From: JBHIBA01 sp046758845
Lineage (GTDB): Bacteria; UBA8248; JACPRG01; G963555815
Length of the DNA: 13,473 nucleotides
Assembly (NCBI GenBank): GCA_046758845.1
Contig: JBHIBA010000104.1
Location: forward strand, 1-13,473
Direction: 5' to 3'
Positions within the stretch are counted from its first letter, which is position 1, and each line of letters starts with the position of its first letter. The position numbers and the translations under genes are program-made. Of the stretch, positions 1 through 7,582 are shown one piece after another. Below the pieces are notes generated by a model. That model was not told the DNA's origin, made no database searches, and saw only the letters and a list, made by a program, of their open reading frames with translations.

Positions 1-76
1 CAATCGCAAGGGAATTCTCTCATCAGGCCTCCCGCCAAGGGGTTCCTTCAATCGAGATCATGGCGGCGGAGGCTGG

Positions 77-955
77 CTAGATCCCCCGGCGGAAGTATTC
101 GTAGGCCCGCTCGATGTTCATGGGGAGGAATTTCTTATAAAGCCCCCATTTCTCGTACTTGGGGAGCTTGATCTCGGCCCTGGCCTTGTCGTACGGCCAA
201 CCCTTCTGGACCGCCTCCTTGACGGCGGCCATCAGGTCTTCCAGGTACTCTCGGTGTTGGGTGATGACGCTTCGGGGAAGGGTCGGCGGACCGTGACCGG
301 GGATGATCCGCTCAAACCCCTCCAGGGCCTCGAGCTGCTTGAGTACATGGATGGAAGCTGCGGGATCTACGTCAGACATCACCCGCCACGGGAGGCGCGG
401 AGGTCCCGCCAGGTCCACCAGGAATAGGAGCTTATGCCGGGGAAGAAGCATGAAGGTGAGACAGTCCGAGTGGCTCGGCCCGAAGTAGAGAAGTCGCACC
501 GTCTCGCCTCCCAGCTTCAGGTTAAAGCGCGAATTAAACGTCTCGTCGGGCGGTGGTACGTTGGGGTTGGGCCTCTTCTCAAAATGCGCCGCACACTTGG
601 CCTGACTGATGATGAGGGCGCCCTGGTCCTTGAAGACCTTGGCCCCGGTCGCGTGGTCCCAGTGGCTGTGGCTGTAAATGACGAACTTGACCGGCTTGTC
701 CGTGATCTTCTTGATTTCGGCGTTCATCATCTGAGCGGCCTTGACCGAGAGGGGATCGCCCACGATGACGCCGTCCTGGGTCACCACGAACATTGTGCGG
801 TGAAAAAACGCCCGGAAGGTGTAAACGTTATCGGCGACCTTCGTCACCTCGAACGGTTTCATGCCCGGGGGCAGCTGCGCATCCGCCCATCCAGCAGGGA
901 CTAGCAGGGCCAAACCAAACAGGACCATCCCACACCGGCGCGCAAGCGTTTTCAC
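77..955 (-). CDS. Secreted MBL-fold metallo-hydrolase
   Basis: A 292-residue metallo-beta-lactamase-fold hydrolase, probably binding two zinc ions and exported by Sec. I chose the GTG at 955 because GGAGG lies about 9 bases upstream (964-968) and the protein then opens with a textbook signal peptide: basic KTLARR, a hydrophobic run MVLFGLALLVPAG, and a likely cut after ADA near residue 26. An in-frame ATG at 1012 would add 19 residues, hide the signal peptide and overlap the promoter. Zinc ligands are visible in order: HSHWDH (residues 96-101), SHSD (His162), FLVD (Asp181) and PGHGP (His221). The family covers lactamases, thioesterases, quinoprotein-associated hydrolases and others, so the substrate cannot be named; the odd periplasmic members often sit with PQQ or methanol-type oxidation genes, none of which is seen here. 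The gene stands alone. It ends in TAG. Confidence 0.9.
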   Translation of the reverse strand: MKTLARRCGMVLFGLALLVPAGWADAQLPPGMKPFEVTKVADNVYTFRAFFHRTMFVVTQDGVIVGDPLSVKAAQMMNAEIKKITDKPVKFVIYSHSHWDHATGAKVFKDQGALIISQAKCAAHFEKRPNPNVPPPDETFNSRFNLKLGGETVRLLYFGPSHSDCLTFMLLPRHKLLFLVDLAGPPRLPWRVMSDVDPAASIHVLKQLEALEGFERIIPGHGPPTLPRSVITQHREYLEDLMAAVKEAVQKGWPYDKARAEIKLPKYEKWGLYKKFLPMNIERAYEYFRRGI

Positions 956-1037
956 GTGTGTTCTCCTCCAGAATGAGCGGGGCTTCGCGGACCCCAAGGA
1001 TTCCCTCAACATTCTCTAGTCTCCCGGCTTGGCCGGA

Positions 1038-1066
1038 AGGCTAAAGATAGATGCCAAAGCTGTCAA
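1038..1066 (-). promoter_or_regulatory. Sigma-70-like promoter of the MBL-fold gene
   Basis: Read on the minus strand, a perfect -35 box TTGACA (1066-1061) is followed after 17 bases by TAGCCT (1043-1038), which matches the -10 consensus at three of six positions. Transcription would start near 1030, giving a leader of about 75 bases before the GTG start. The -35 is convincing and the -10 weak. The MITE-like element ends only 12 bp upstream of the -35 box. Confidence 0.45.
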
Positions 1067-1069
1067 GAG

Positions 1070-1078
1070 TTACTTTGC
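1070..1078. repeat. Target-site duplication, copy 1 (TTACTTTGC)
   Basis: The 9-mer TTACTTTGC directly abuts the outer end of the inverted-repeat element and occurs again, exact, on its far side at 1327-1335. This is the arrangement left by transposition into a 9-bp staggered cut. Confidence 0.8.
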
Positions 1079-1326
1079 CTGAGTTATCCCCAGTTTTCTT
1101 GCGCTAAGGGAAAGGGCAGAGGGAACCCGGCTCGGGGCCGCGATTTCCGCGCGGGTCGCTGACCCTCGCTCAAATCGCGGCTACGCCTGCATTTGTGACC
1201 CGGCTGTTCCCGAGTATTGTAGCCCCGGCTATGAAGACTCCGTCCCGAGCGGAGATCGGGGCATTTCCCCGACTCACAAACCCCAGCCGCCTCAACGAAC
1301 TCGCTCAAAAACTGGGGATCAATCAT
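1079..1326. mobile_element. MITE-like non-autonomous element, 248 bp
   Basis: The left end reads CTGAGTTATCCCCAGTTTT (1079-1097) and the right end, reverse-complemented, ATGATTGATCCCCAGTTTT (1326-1308): 16 of 19 positions agree, with 12 consecutive identical bases. An exact 9-bp direct repeat flanks the element. No transposase is encoded, so it would depend on an enzyme elsewhere in the genome; 9-bp duplications are known for several IS families (for example IS4-type and IS1-type), and I cannot assign one. The interior is structured: GCCGCGATTT (1137-1146) pairs with AAATCGCGGC (1172-1181) around an inner GGGTC/GACCC hairpin, and TCGGGG (1256-1261) pairs with CCCCGA (1267-1272). The minus frame is open for 80 codons across nearly the whole element, but its protein is Arg/Ser-rich and unlike a real gene. 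The element separates the macro-domain gene's downstream region from the MBL promoter. Confidence 0.75.
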
Positions 1327-1335
1327 TTACTTTGC
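1327..1335. repeat. Target-site duplication, copy 2 (TTACTTTGC)
   Basis: Exact copy of the 9-mer at 1070-1078. Removing one copy plus the element rejoins a continuous sequence across the empty site. Confidence 0.8.
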
Positions 1336-1546
1336 AAATCGCCTCTCCCCCACTTTGCCCAAAGGCCCGTGATGCCAGTTCGGCTCACAGGGGGCGCGTA
1401 CCCTTCACCCCGCTGGGGGTTGGCATCAAGCAGTGTCATTCCTGTCAGCATGATGTGGGCGCGACCTCAAGCCCACAGTCCCCGGTTTACCAGCTCTCAT
1501 GGACCTCCGCGCTTACACCACGTCCTGCGGCGGCCCAGGGGGGAAA
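1336..1546. other. Non-coding region downstream of the macro-domain gene
   Basis: No convincing gene on either strand. A perfect 7-bp inverted repeat, TGTGGGC (1454-1460) and GCCCACA (1471-1477) with a 10-base loop, lies about 70 bp past the macro-domain stop codon. It has no U-run, so it is at best a 3' structure rather than a classic intrinsic terminator. A smaller ACCCC/GGGGT hairpin lies near 1408-1420. Confidence 0.4.
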
Positions 1547-2065
1547 TCAAGGGGTAGAAGCAGACGACAGATGTTTCTGGTAAACGGCAAGGTCCCCGGC
1601 GCTGAAACAGACGAAGCGCACGACTTCGACGGACGTGGGCTTGCCCAGGCATTCCCGCACTGTTTCCACGGCGATCTTCGCGGCCCGCTCGATGGGGAAC
1701 CGGTAGGCGCCCGTGCTGATGGAGGGGAAGGCGACGGAGCGAACGCCGTGCTCGGCGGCGAGGGCCAGGGAGTTGACGTAACAGCTACGCAACAACTCCG
1801 CCTCCCCGTTCTTCCCGCCCTTCCAGACGGGACCCACGGTGTGGATGACGTATTCGGCCGGCAGGCGGTAGCCCTTGGTGATCCGGGCTTCGCCCGTGGG
1901 GCAGCCCCCAAGGGTTTCGCATTCGGCCAACAGTTCCGGACCCGCCGCCCGATGGATCGCCCCGTCCACCCCGCCCCCGCCCAGGAGCGTGGTGTTGGCG
2001 GCGTTGACGATGGCGTCCACCCGCTCACGCGTAATGTCGCCCTGAACCGCTTCGATTCTCGCCAT
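1547..2065 (-). CDS. Macro-domain ADP-ribose / O-acetyl-ADP-ribose hydrolase
   Basis: A 172-residue stand-alone macro domain of the MacroD/YmdB type, predicted to bind ADP-ribose and to remove acetyl from O-acetyl-ADP-ribose or mono-ADP-ribose from proteins; cytoplasmic. The start is the ATG at 2065, preceded by GAGGAG about 9 bases upstream; a longer reading to 2344 runs back through AmrS and is not supported. The N-terminus has the family pattern VQGDITRERVDAIVNAANTT (from residue 6), then the glycine-rich loop LLGGGGVDGAIHRAAG that wraps the distal ribose. Further marks are the VGPVW segment and the SISTGAYRFP loop that binds the diphosphate. The length is normal for a single-domain enzyme. 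It lies 140 bp downstream of the AmrS gene with no obvious terminator between, so the two may share a transcript. Family is certain; exact substrate is not. Confidence 0.95.
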   Translation of the reverse strand: MARIEAVQGDITRERVDAIVNAANTTLLGGGGVDGAIHRAAGPELLAECETLGGCPTGEARITKGYRLPAEYVIHTVGPVWKGGKNGEAELLRSCYVNSLALAAEHGVRSVAFPSISTGAYRFPIERAAKIAVETVRECLGKPTSVEVVRFVCFSAGDLAVYQKHLSSASTP

Positions 2066-2205
2066 CAGTGGACACTCCTCGTTTGGGGTCCCTGCGGTTG
2101 AGACATCTCGTTTGGTGATATCAGAAAATGATCTTTCAAACATCCCTCCATGAACTTTGCCTTCGCGCCGGAGTCCAATCAACCCGAATGGAAAGAAAAT
2201 CGGTC

Positions 2206-3282
2206 TTACCCGTTGTTGGGGGGCAGCGACCAAACGCCGGGAATCCGCTCCCCGCACGAGGGGCAAAGGCCATGAGGAGAAATGCGGTCCTGGAGGATGT
2301 AGTATCCGAAGCGCTCCACCAAAAGGGCATTGCATCCAGGACAATAGGTATTTTCATGCGGCCCGACCCTGCCCGGTAGATTGCCCGCATAGACAAAGCG
2401 AAGCCCACACTCCCTACCCATCTCGGCGGCCCGGATCAAAGCATGCGGCGTGGTGTTGTCGGGGTCCCGCATTTTGTAATCTTTGTGAAAGGCCGTGACG
2501 TGCCAAGGGATGTCCGGGGAGACGTTCGCCAGAAAGCGCGCGGCCTCCCGAATCTCCGCCTCGGAATCATTGAACCCCGGGACGATTAAGGTGACGATCT
2601 CCACCCAGAATCCCATCTCGACCAGCTTCGGGATGGTCTCCAGGACTGTCGAGAGGAGTCCCCCGAGCTTCCGGTAGGCCCTATCCGACATGGATTTTAG
2701 ATCTACCTTGTAGAGGTCCGTCCTGGGGCGGAGGTAGTCCAGGACCTGGGGGGTCGCATTTCCATTGGAGATGAAGGCCGTAAGAAAGCCCTGGGACTTG
2801 GCTATCCGGAAGACCTCCGCAGCCCACTCCGCCGTGATCAGGGGCTCGTTGTACGAGCTCCCGACGACCTGCGCCCCGCGCGAGATTGCCTGGGAGACGA
2901 GTTGATTCGCGCTGACTTCAGTGGGCAGGATTTCCGCCCGGGGGTCCCGAAGCGCCTGGGAGGTCAGCCAATTCTGGCAATAGGCGCAGTGATAGTCGCA
3001 TCCCAGCATTCCGAAGGTGAGCGTATGCGAGCCCGGGAGGACGTGGAAAAAGGGTTTTTTCTCGGTGGGGTCGCACTGAAGGGCGCCGACATATCCCGTC
3101 GGGACGATAAGCCGCCCCCCTTGATTAAAGCGAACCTTGCAGATCCCCCGCCGACCCTCCAGGATGAGACAACGATGGCCACAAGCAAAGCAGCGGACGC
3201 GGTGATCCTCGAGGGGTTCGTAGAGGTCACCCTCACAGGTACGGGCGTCCAGAACTTCCGCCAGGGTACTCTGCTCCTCCAC
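2206..3282 (-). CDS. amrS: AmmeMemoRadiSam-type radical SAM enzyme (AmrS)
   Basis: A 358-residue radical SAM enzyme related to pyruvate formate-lyase activases. The N-terminal zinc-type motif CFACGHRC (31-38) with Cys48 precedes the radical SAM 4Fe-4S motif GCDYHCAYCQNW (Cys95, Cys99, Cys102), and the C-terminus carries a second CPGC...CPSC pair (about 317-345). This three-part Cys layout is characteristic of the family named for its usual association with AMMECR1 and Memo proteins; the reaction is not firmly known to me. The start is a GTG at 3282 with GGAG 8 bases upstream; no ATG start is possible before the catalytic core. Oddly, neither an AMMECR1 nor a Memo gene is present in this window, although a fused or distant partner is possible. 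The macro-domain gene follows on the same strand. The gene ends in TAA. Confidence 0.92.
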   Translation of the reverse strand: MEEQSTLAEVLDARTCEGDLYEPLEDHRVRCFACGHRCLILEGRRGICKVRFNQGGRLIVPTGYVGALQCDPTEKKPFFHVLPGSHTLTFGMLGCDYHCAYCQNWLTSQALRDPRAEILPTEVSANQLVSQAISRGAQVVGSSYNEPLITAEWAAEVFRIAKSQGFLTAFISNGNATPQVLDYLRPRTDLYKVDLKSMSDRAYRKLGGLLSTVLETIPKLVEMGFWVEIVTLIVPGFNDSEAEIREAARFLANVSPDIPWHVTAFHKDYKMRDPDNTTPHALIRAAEMGRECGLRFVYAGNLPGRVGPHENTYCPGCNALLVERFGYYILQDRISPHGLCPSCGERIPGVWSLPPNNG

Positions 3283-3405
3283 CGAACGGTCTCCGGGTCT
3301 TGACGAAGGCTTACTTTCCCTAATCTTACTCCGAGACTCCCGGACAACAACCCGGATCTCTTGGAACCCGGTCTGAGACCTTCAGGAATGCCGGGAAGAG
3401 CCGCC

Positions 3406-4719
3406 TCAGATCCCCGCATTGCGGCGGCATAGGAGGGCGATTGCGTACCCGGCGTGTGACCACATCAGCGGACAGGAGAAACGGATGAAGCCCGGCATGT
3501 TCTCTTGGATGAGGCAAAAATCGCGGATCTGATCGTACGTCCGCTTCATGTTGACCAGCTCCTCGACGACCAGGTCATACGAGAGGTTCGGCAGCAAAAT
3601 TTCCGGGTCGAACTCCTTCCGGGCATCGATTCCCGTTCCCCACTCCGTCCGGATAAACTCCCAAAACCGCTCGCACGTGCTGACGTGCTCGGGCAGGTAG
3701 CCGTCCCGGCCCCGGTAGGCTTCCATGAGACGGAGGATCTCGTCCCCGCGCTCCGGGTTTCCCATGTCGCAGTAATGCTCGGCCAGAATGGCCGAGTACG
3801 GAAACCAGGATCCGTTTCCGGCATGGATGTGCGTGGAGAGGTCCTCTGTAAAAGGGAGATAGCGCTGGAGCAGGCCAGGATCCGGTTCCCACAGATGGGT
3901 TTCGACAAACCCGACGGTTTTGGGATAGTAATCCCGCACGAAGCGGTCGCCCTCCGGAAAATTCTCGCGCGACCACCGGAAATAGAAAGGACCGAGGAGG
4001 GTGATGTCGGGCCGGAAGTCTGCCGCGCCCTGGGGAGTCAGCCTGCGGACGAAGCGCTGCTCATACACGAAGACGCGGAACAGGTTCCGCCGGAAGGCCT
4101 CATGCAGCCGCAGGATCTCGCCCATTTCATCCGCGCGTCCGTCCACCTCCCTCAACTTCCCCATGAGGTCGAAGAGGTGGAGGTAAGCAAAGTTAACCCA
4201 AAGGCTCTACCCCATCTGGATGGCTGATTTGTGGACTGAGGTGGTGGAGTAAAAAAGGTGGATCTGCCGGCGGTAGTAGTTTTGCAGGGCGAACCGGGCC
4301 GCTTTCAGGATCCGCCCCATCCATTCCTGGCGTTCGGGGACCTCGCATCCGAGGCGATGGGGCACCAAAAGATTCAGGGCCAGGATGGAGGCGCCGTGGG
4401 CAACGTTGTCCTCCTGACGGTAGATGGACTTATCCTCTCCGGAGACATCGTAGCGTTATCCCCAGTACCCGTCCTCGCGTTGTAAGGAGGCGATGAAGAC
4501 CGCCACCTCACGCAAGAGCGTGAAGGCGCGGGTGGAAAGGGGCAGATCGCTCAGGGCCAACTCGCCGAGGAGCCGGGCGGCTGCCGAGGCGTCCCGGGGG
4601 TAGACGTAGGGATACCGGGCGTCCGGAAGACCCGCCAAAAGGGCCCGCGAGTTGGCGGTCCGGATCGAGCAAAGCTCCATTACGTCAAGATGCTTGGAAA
4701 TCTCCCTTTCGTAATCCAA
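3406..4719 (-). pseudogene. GH15 glucoamylase-type glycoside hydrolase, two in-frame stops
   Basis: One continuous 437-codon frame, broken only by TAA at 4458-4456 (codon 88) and TAG at 4209-4207 (codon 171). Translating through gives a coherent GH15-like (alpha/alpha)6 protein: RYPYVYPRDAS (35-44), DGYWG-stop-RYDVSGEDKSIYRQEDN (from 83), SLWVNFAYLHLFDLMGKL after the second stop, HAGNGSWFPYS (about 299), GYLPEHVS (340-347) and CPLMWSHAGYAIAL (from 416). The last two match the family's catalytic-base region (PEQ-like, Glu344) and its PLxWSHA motif. No frameshift or missing block is seen, so decay looks recent, or the stops may be sequence errors. The first stop replaces a Gln expected in the GYW-Q-RY motif, one C-to-T change from CAA. 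The start is a TTG at 4719 with AAGGA close upstream and a TAG three codons before it. The substrate would be an alpha-glucoside (starch-like, trehalose, or a glucosylated solute). It is divergent from the glycosyltransferase at 4983. A caller would see two separate ORFs, 4456-4719 and 3406-4164. Confidence 0.85.
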
Positions 4720-4982
4720 TGTTTCCTTCTACTGCTCCGGCGGAACCCGATTATCGGAGTTCACCCGTTTGGATGCTGGGGCGCCAAATGGGATTCAATT
4801 TTTTCGAAACAGGAGATTGAAATGCACGGTCTCGCCCAGCGAAATTCGCATGACGGGCGGCGGGGTTGCAGTTTCAGGGTTGCACCGACGGGCCATTTCT
4901 GGCATCGTGATAGAGTGGGGTTGTTTTTTTAGCCCTAAGCTGCCAGGAAAGCGATGGTAAACCTTTTATCTGGGAGAACCTG
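4720..4982. other. Divergent intergenic region between GH15 and glycosyltransferase
   Basis: This 263-bp gap must carry both promoters of the divergent genes. It is more AT-rich than its surroundings around 4797-4815 and 4919-4932 (a T run). I find no strong -35/-10 pair: TTGAAA followed 17 bases later by CGAAAT on the plus strand (from 4817) is the best but weak candidate. No gene is seen. Confidence 0.3.
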
Positions 4983-6284
4983 GTGGGTAGCAAACTGATA
5001 TTTCATACAGCTCTGCGGCCTTACGTGGAGCGCCGCCTGGAAGAGATCGGCAGTGCTGACCTGGTGGTGGGCATCCCCTGCTACAACAACGAAACGACCA
5101 TTGGCCACGTCGTTTCCACCGCCAGCGAAGGCCTGCGACGATTCGACAAGAATCTGCGCTCGGTCATCCTTGTCTCGGACGGAGGGTCCACCGATGACAC
5201 CCGGGACATGGCCCAGGAGGCGCCGCTGGCGCCCTGGCAGGAACTGATCGTCAGCATCTACCGGGGCCCTTCGGGCAAAGGCACCGCTTTTCGACAAATT
5301 TTCGAGGCGGTGGAGAGGCTGGGCGCGCGGGCCTGCTTAGTGTTCGACTCTGATCTCAGGAGCATCACCCCCGACTGGGTCCGTTACCTGGCGGAACCCA
5401 TCTTGGAGAAGGGGTACCACTTCGTCGCCCCCAACTACGCCCGAGCCAAGTATGACGGGACCATCACCAACAACATCGTCTACAACCTGACGCGCGCCCT
5501 GTACGGCAAACGCATCCGCCAGCCCATCGGAGGAGACTTCAGCTTCAGCCAAGACCTGGCCTCCTATTATTGCGATCAAAACGTATGGACGAGCCATGTC
5601 GCCCGTTTTGGCGTCGACATCTGGATGACCACCATGGCAATCACGCAGGGCTTCCGCGTCTGCCAAGCCAACCTGGGTCTCAAAGTTCACGACGCTAAGG
5701 ACCCGGCAAGCGATCTCGACAACATGTTCCGGCAGGTTGTAATGACGCTTTTCAGCCTCATGGAGCCCAACGAGCCCATTTGGCGGAAGGTGTGCGGGAG
5801 CGAACCGGTGGAGAGCTTCGGCGTGGACAACCTCTGGGAGAAGGAGCCCGAGGCTGTCGAGGCGAGCTTGGATAAGCTGATCGACGCATACCAGACGGGC
5901 TTCCACCTATTCCGGAGCGTATGGCGAGATTTCATCAACCCGGAAAGCTTCAAGGTGCTCCAACACCTCGCCCGGGTGCGCACCCCCCACAACTTTTACT
6001 TCCCCGACGTTGGAGAGTGGGTTCGCATTCTCTTCGATTTCGCAGCCATTTTCCACCATCTCCCCGACCACCGGTTCAAGCTCGTGAATCTGATGAGTCC
6101 CCTTTATTACGCCCGAGTGGGTTCCTTTGTTGTCAAGACCGAGAAGATGTCGAGCCGGGACGCGGAGTGTGTGGTGGAGGAGCAGGCGAAGGCCTTCGAG
6201 ACCAATAAGGAATACCTCATCGAGAGGTGGGACAACGGAAGCCGGTGGAGTCAGCGGGTGGCCAGCGGCATGACCCAGCTCTAG
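4983..6284 (+). CDS. GT-A glycosyltransferase, glycosylglycerate-synthase-like
   Basis: A 433-residue cytoplasmic glycosyltransferase with a GT-A fold. In order: nucleotide-binding VVGIPCYNNETT (28-39), SDGGSTDDT (65-73), GPSGKGTAFRQ (95-105), the metal-binding DxD in VFDSDLRSITPDW (Asp122, Asp124), QPIGGDFSFS (180-189), RFGVDIWMTT (208-217) and KVHDAKD with His236 as a likely metal ligand. This order (GKG, DxD, QPxGG, GxDxxM, His) is that of retaining GT78/GT81-like enzymes such as mannosylglycerate synthase and GpgS, not of ordinary inverting GT2 enzymes. The start is GTG at 4983 with GGGAG 6 bases upstream. No membrane segments or signal peptide. It converges on the GpgS-like gene, which points to a shared pathway, possibly adding a second sugar to a glucosylglycerate. 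A plain GT2-labelled enzyme of unknown acceptor remains possible. It ends in TAG. Confidence 0.85.
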   Translation: MGSKLIFHTALRPYVERRLEEIGSADLVVGIPCYNNETTIGHVVSTASEGLRRFDKNLRSVILVSDGGSTDDTRDMAQEAPLAPWQELIVSIYRGPSGKGTAFRQIFEAVERLGARACLVFDSDLRSITPDWVRYLAEPILEKGYHFVAPNYARAKYDGTITNNIVYNLTRALYGKRIRQPIGGDFSFSQDLASYYCDQNVWTSHVARFGVDIWMTTMAITQGFRVCQANLGLKVHDAKDPASDLDNMFRQVVMTLFSLMEPNEPIWRKVCGSEPVESFGVDNLWEKEPEAVEASLDKLIDAYQTGFHLFRSVWRDFINPESFKVLQHLARVRTPHNFYFPDVGEWVRILFDFAAIFHHLPDHRFKLVNLMSPLYYARVGSFVVKTEKMSSRDAECVVEEQAKAFETNKEYLIERWDNGSRWSQRVASGMTQL

Positions 6285-6289
6285 GCGGA

Positions 6290-6320
6290 GGGCGCCGCAG
6301 ACGAGTTGCGCCCCCTTTTT
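6290..6320 (+). terminator. Probable intrinsic terminator of the glycosyltransferase gene
   Basis: Six bases after the stop codon, GGGCGC (6290-6295) pairs with GCGCCC (6308-6313) across a 12-base loop, followed by CC and TTTTT (6316-6320). The stem is GC-rich and the T run short; the loop is larger than usual. Confidence 0.45.
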
Positions 6321-6361
6321 GCCCTCTCACTCTGATAGAGACTTCCCGAGAGCTACTTTCG

Positions 6362-7582
6362 TTACGCTGCGATTCTTCTTTCGCTCTCCTCAACAGCCTC
6401 ACGAATCTTATCCAGGAAACCGGGAATGGCCGAGATGACCCGGTTCCAGTTGGGGATGGGCTTATCGGACAAGGGGTCTTGGTAGAACTCCTCACCCGCG
6501 ATCTCGATGGCCCTGGCGAAGGCCTCCACTGCCAGACCCTCCTCGTGCCGGTCGAAGATCAGGTGATTGAAGGCCGCATCCGCGTCGTAGCGCACGATAT
6601 GGTCTTGGGCCGCCCGCAGATAGACCACCCGAAGGCTATTGAGGAAGGCCTTGGAGAACATCACCCCTTCTGAGGCCAGCGTACGGAAGATGGCCTTGGA
6701 GATGTCGACGCTCATCTTCACCAAGCCCTGTCTGGGGTCGTCGGCGGAAAGGGGTTGGTGTTTGTGGTCGTAGTTTTCACAGAGCTCGGCCTGGCACACC
6801 CGCTTCAGGGCGCAGTTCCGGAAGACCTCGGCCAGCGTGCCCACCTCTAGTCCCCAATCCGAGGGAACCCGGTTGATGCGCGCCAGGTCTACCGTCATCG
6901 AAAACTCGCCGGCCAGCGGATAGCGAAAGCTGTCCATGTAGTTCAGGAAGGGGAGGTGGCCCAGCAAGGCTTCCAGGCTCCGCAAAAGGGGCGTCACCAG
7001 CAGACGCGTCACGCGGCCGTGCAACCGGTCTGTCACTCGGCTGTAAAAGCCCTTGCAGAACTCGAAGGGGAAGGCCGGGTGCACCAGAGGGTAGCACAGG
7101 CGCGCCAGGAGCTCCCGGTCGTAGGTTGTGATGTCGCAGTCGTGCAGGGCGATGTTCTTCGCCCGTCCCTGCGCTATCACGTAGCCGTAGGCCAGCCAGG
7201 CAGATCGACCCTTGCCCTCTTTTCCGGGGTCCAGGTCGTTTTTGACCAAGTTCTTCACCAGCTTTCCGAAAGGGGGGCTGTCCAGCCAGAGGACTCGTTT
7301 TCTCTGGGGGAGAGGGGAAAAAAACTCTTGCGCGCGGAGAAAGTGCTCCTTCTTCGCCCGGCCGAGAGCGACGACGATTTCGTCGATGTATGAGGCGCCG
7401 CGGGCCTGGTCAACGATATTGGCCAGTGCTTTGCTCCCTATCTCCGACGCGTGGGCCGGGAGCACCAAGGCGACGGGATTCTCCTGAGCATAGGCGGCGA
7501 GCTCCCCTTCCAGCTCGTCGAGGATTCCCGAGCGAAGGCGGTTAAGGGTGGCAATGGGTCCATTTTGATAGAAGTCGCCCAT
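6362..7582 (-). CDS. gpgS: Glucosyl-3-phosphoglycerate synthase-like glycosyltransferase
   Basis: A 406-residue GT81-type enzyme, predicted to transfer glucose (or mannose) from a nucleotide sugar to 3-phosphoglycerate, the first step to glucosylglycerate-type compatible solutes. Seen: VALVLPAHASEIGS (37-50), GKGRSAWLAYG (123-133), the metal-binding LHDCDITTYD (147-155, Asp148/Asp150), FRYPLAGEFSM (219-229), PSDWGLEVGTLAEVF (240-254) and ENYDHKHQPLS with a candidate metal-ligand His273. The PSxxGxExG and YDHKHQ segments are typical of GpgS relatives. The length suits the non-mycobacterial forms (about 400) rather than the shorter mycobacterial ones. The start ATG at 7582 has GGAGGG 8 bases upstream and is bounded by TGA two codons before. 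A phosphatase of the matching family lies upstream on the same strand, 364 bp away. Sugar donor specificity cannot be read from the sequence. It ends in TAA. Confidence 0.82.
   Translation of the reverse strand: MGDFYQNGPIATLNRLRSGILDELEGELAAYAQENPVALVLPAHASEIGSKALANIVDQARGASYIDEIVVALGRAKKEHFLRAQEFFSPLPQRKRVLWLDSPPFGKLVKNLVKNDLDPGKEGKGRSAWLAYGYVIAQGRAKNIALHDCDITTYDRELLARLCYPLVHPAFPFEFCKGFYSRVTDRLHGRVTRLLVTPLLRSLEALLGHLPFLNYMDSFRYPLAGEFSMTVDLARINRVPSDWGLEVGTLAEVFRNCALKRVCQAELCENYDHKHQPLSADDPRQGLVKMSVDISKAIFRTLASEGVMFSKAFLNSLRVVYLRAAQDHIVRYDADAAFNHLIFDRHEEGLAVEAFARAIEIAGEEFYQDPLSDKPIPNWNRVISAIPGFLDKIREAVEESERRIAA

Noticed and set aside
26..73. Imperfect GC-rich inverted repeat just past the MBL stop codon as an intrinsic terminator
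   Set aside because: The stem needs bulges, the loop is about 25 bases, and no T run follows on the minus strand.
1084..1326. An 80-codon minus-strand ORF spanning nearly the whole MITE
   Set aside because: Its composition is Arg/Ser/Gly-rich without a fold or motif, it has no good ribosome-binding site, and its bounds coincide with the inverted-repeat element, so openness is a by-product of the repeat.
4453..4466. The 12-mer GTTATCCCCAGT shared between the GH15 stop region and the MITE terminus
   Set aside because: The GH15 copy lies inside a conserved protein motif with no other trace of the element, so the match is most likely chance.
3406..4719. Genome-wide reassignment of TAA/TAG to Gln as an explanation of the GH15 stops
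   Set aside because: AmrS and gpgS end at TAA, and the MBL, glycosyltransferase and hydantoinase genes end at TAG at normal family lengths, so both codons act as stops here.
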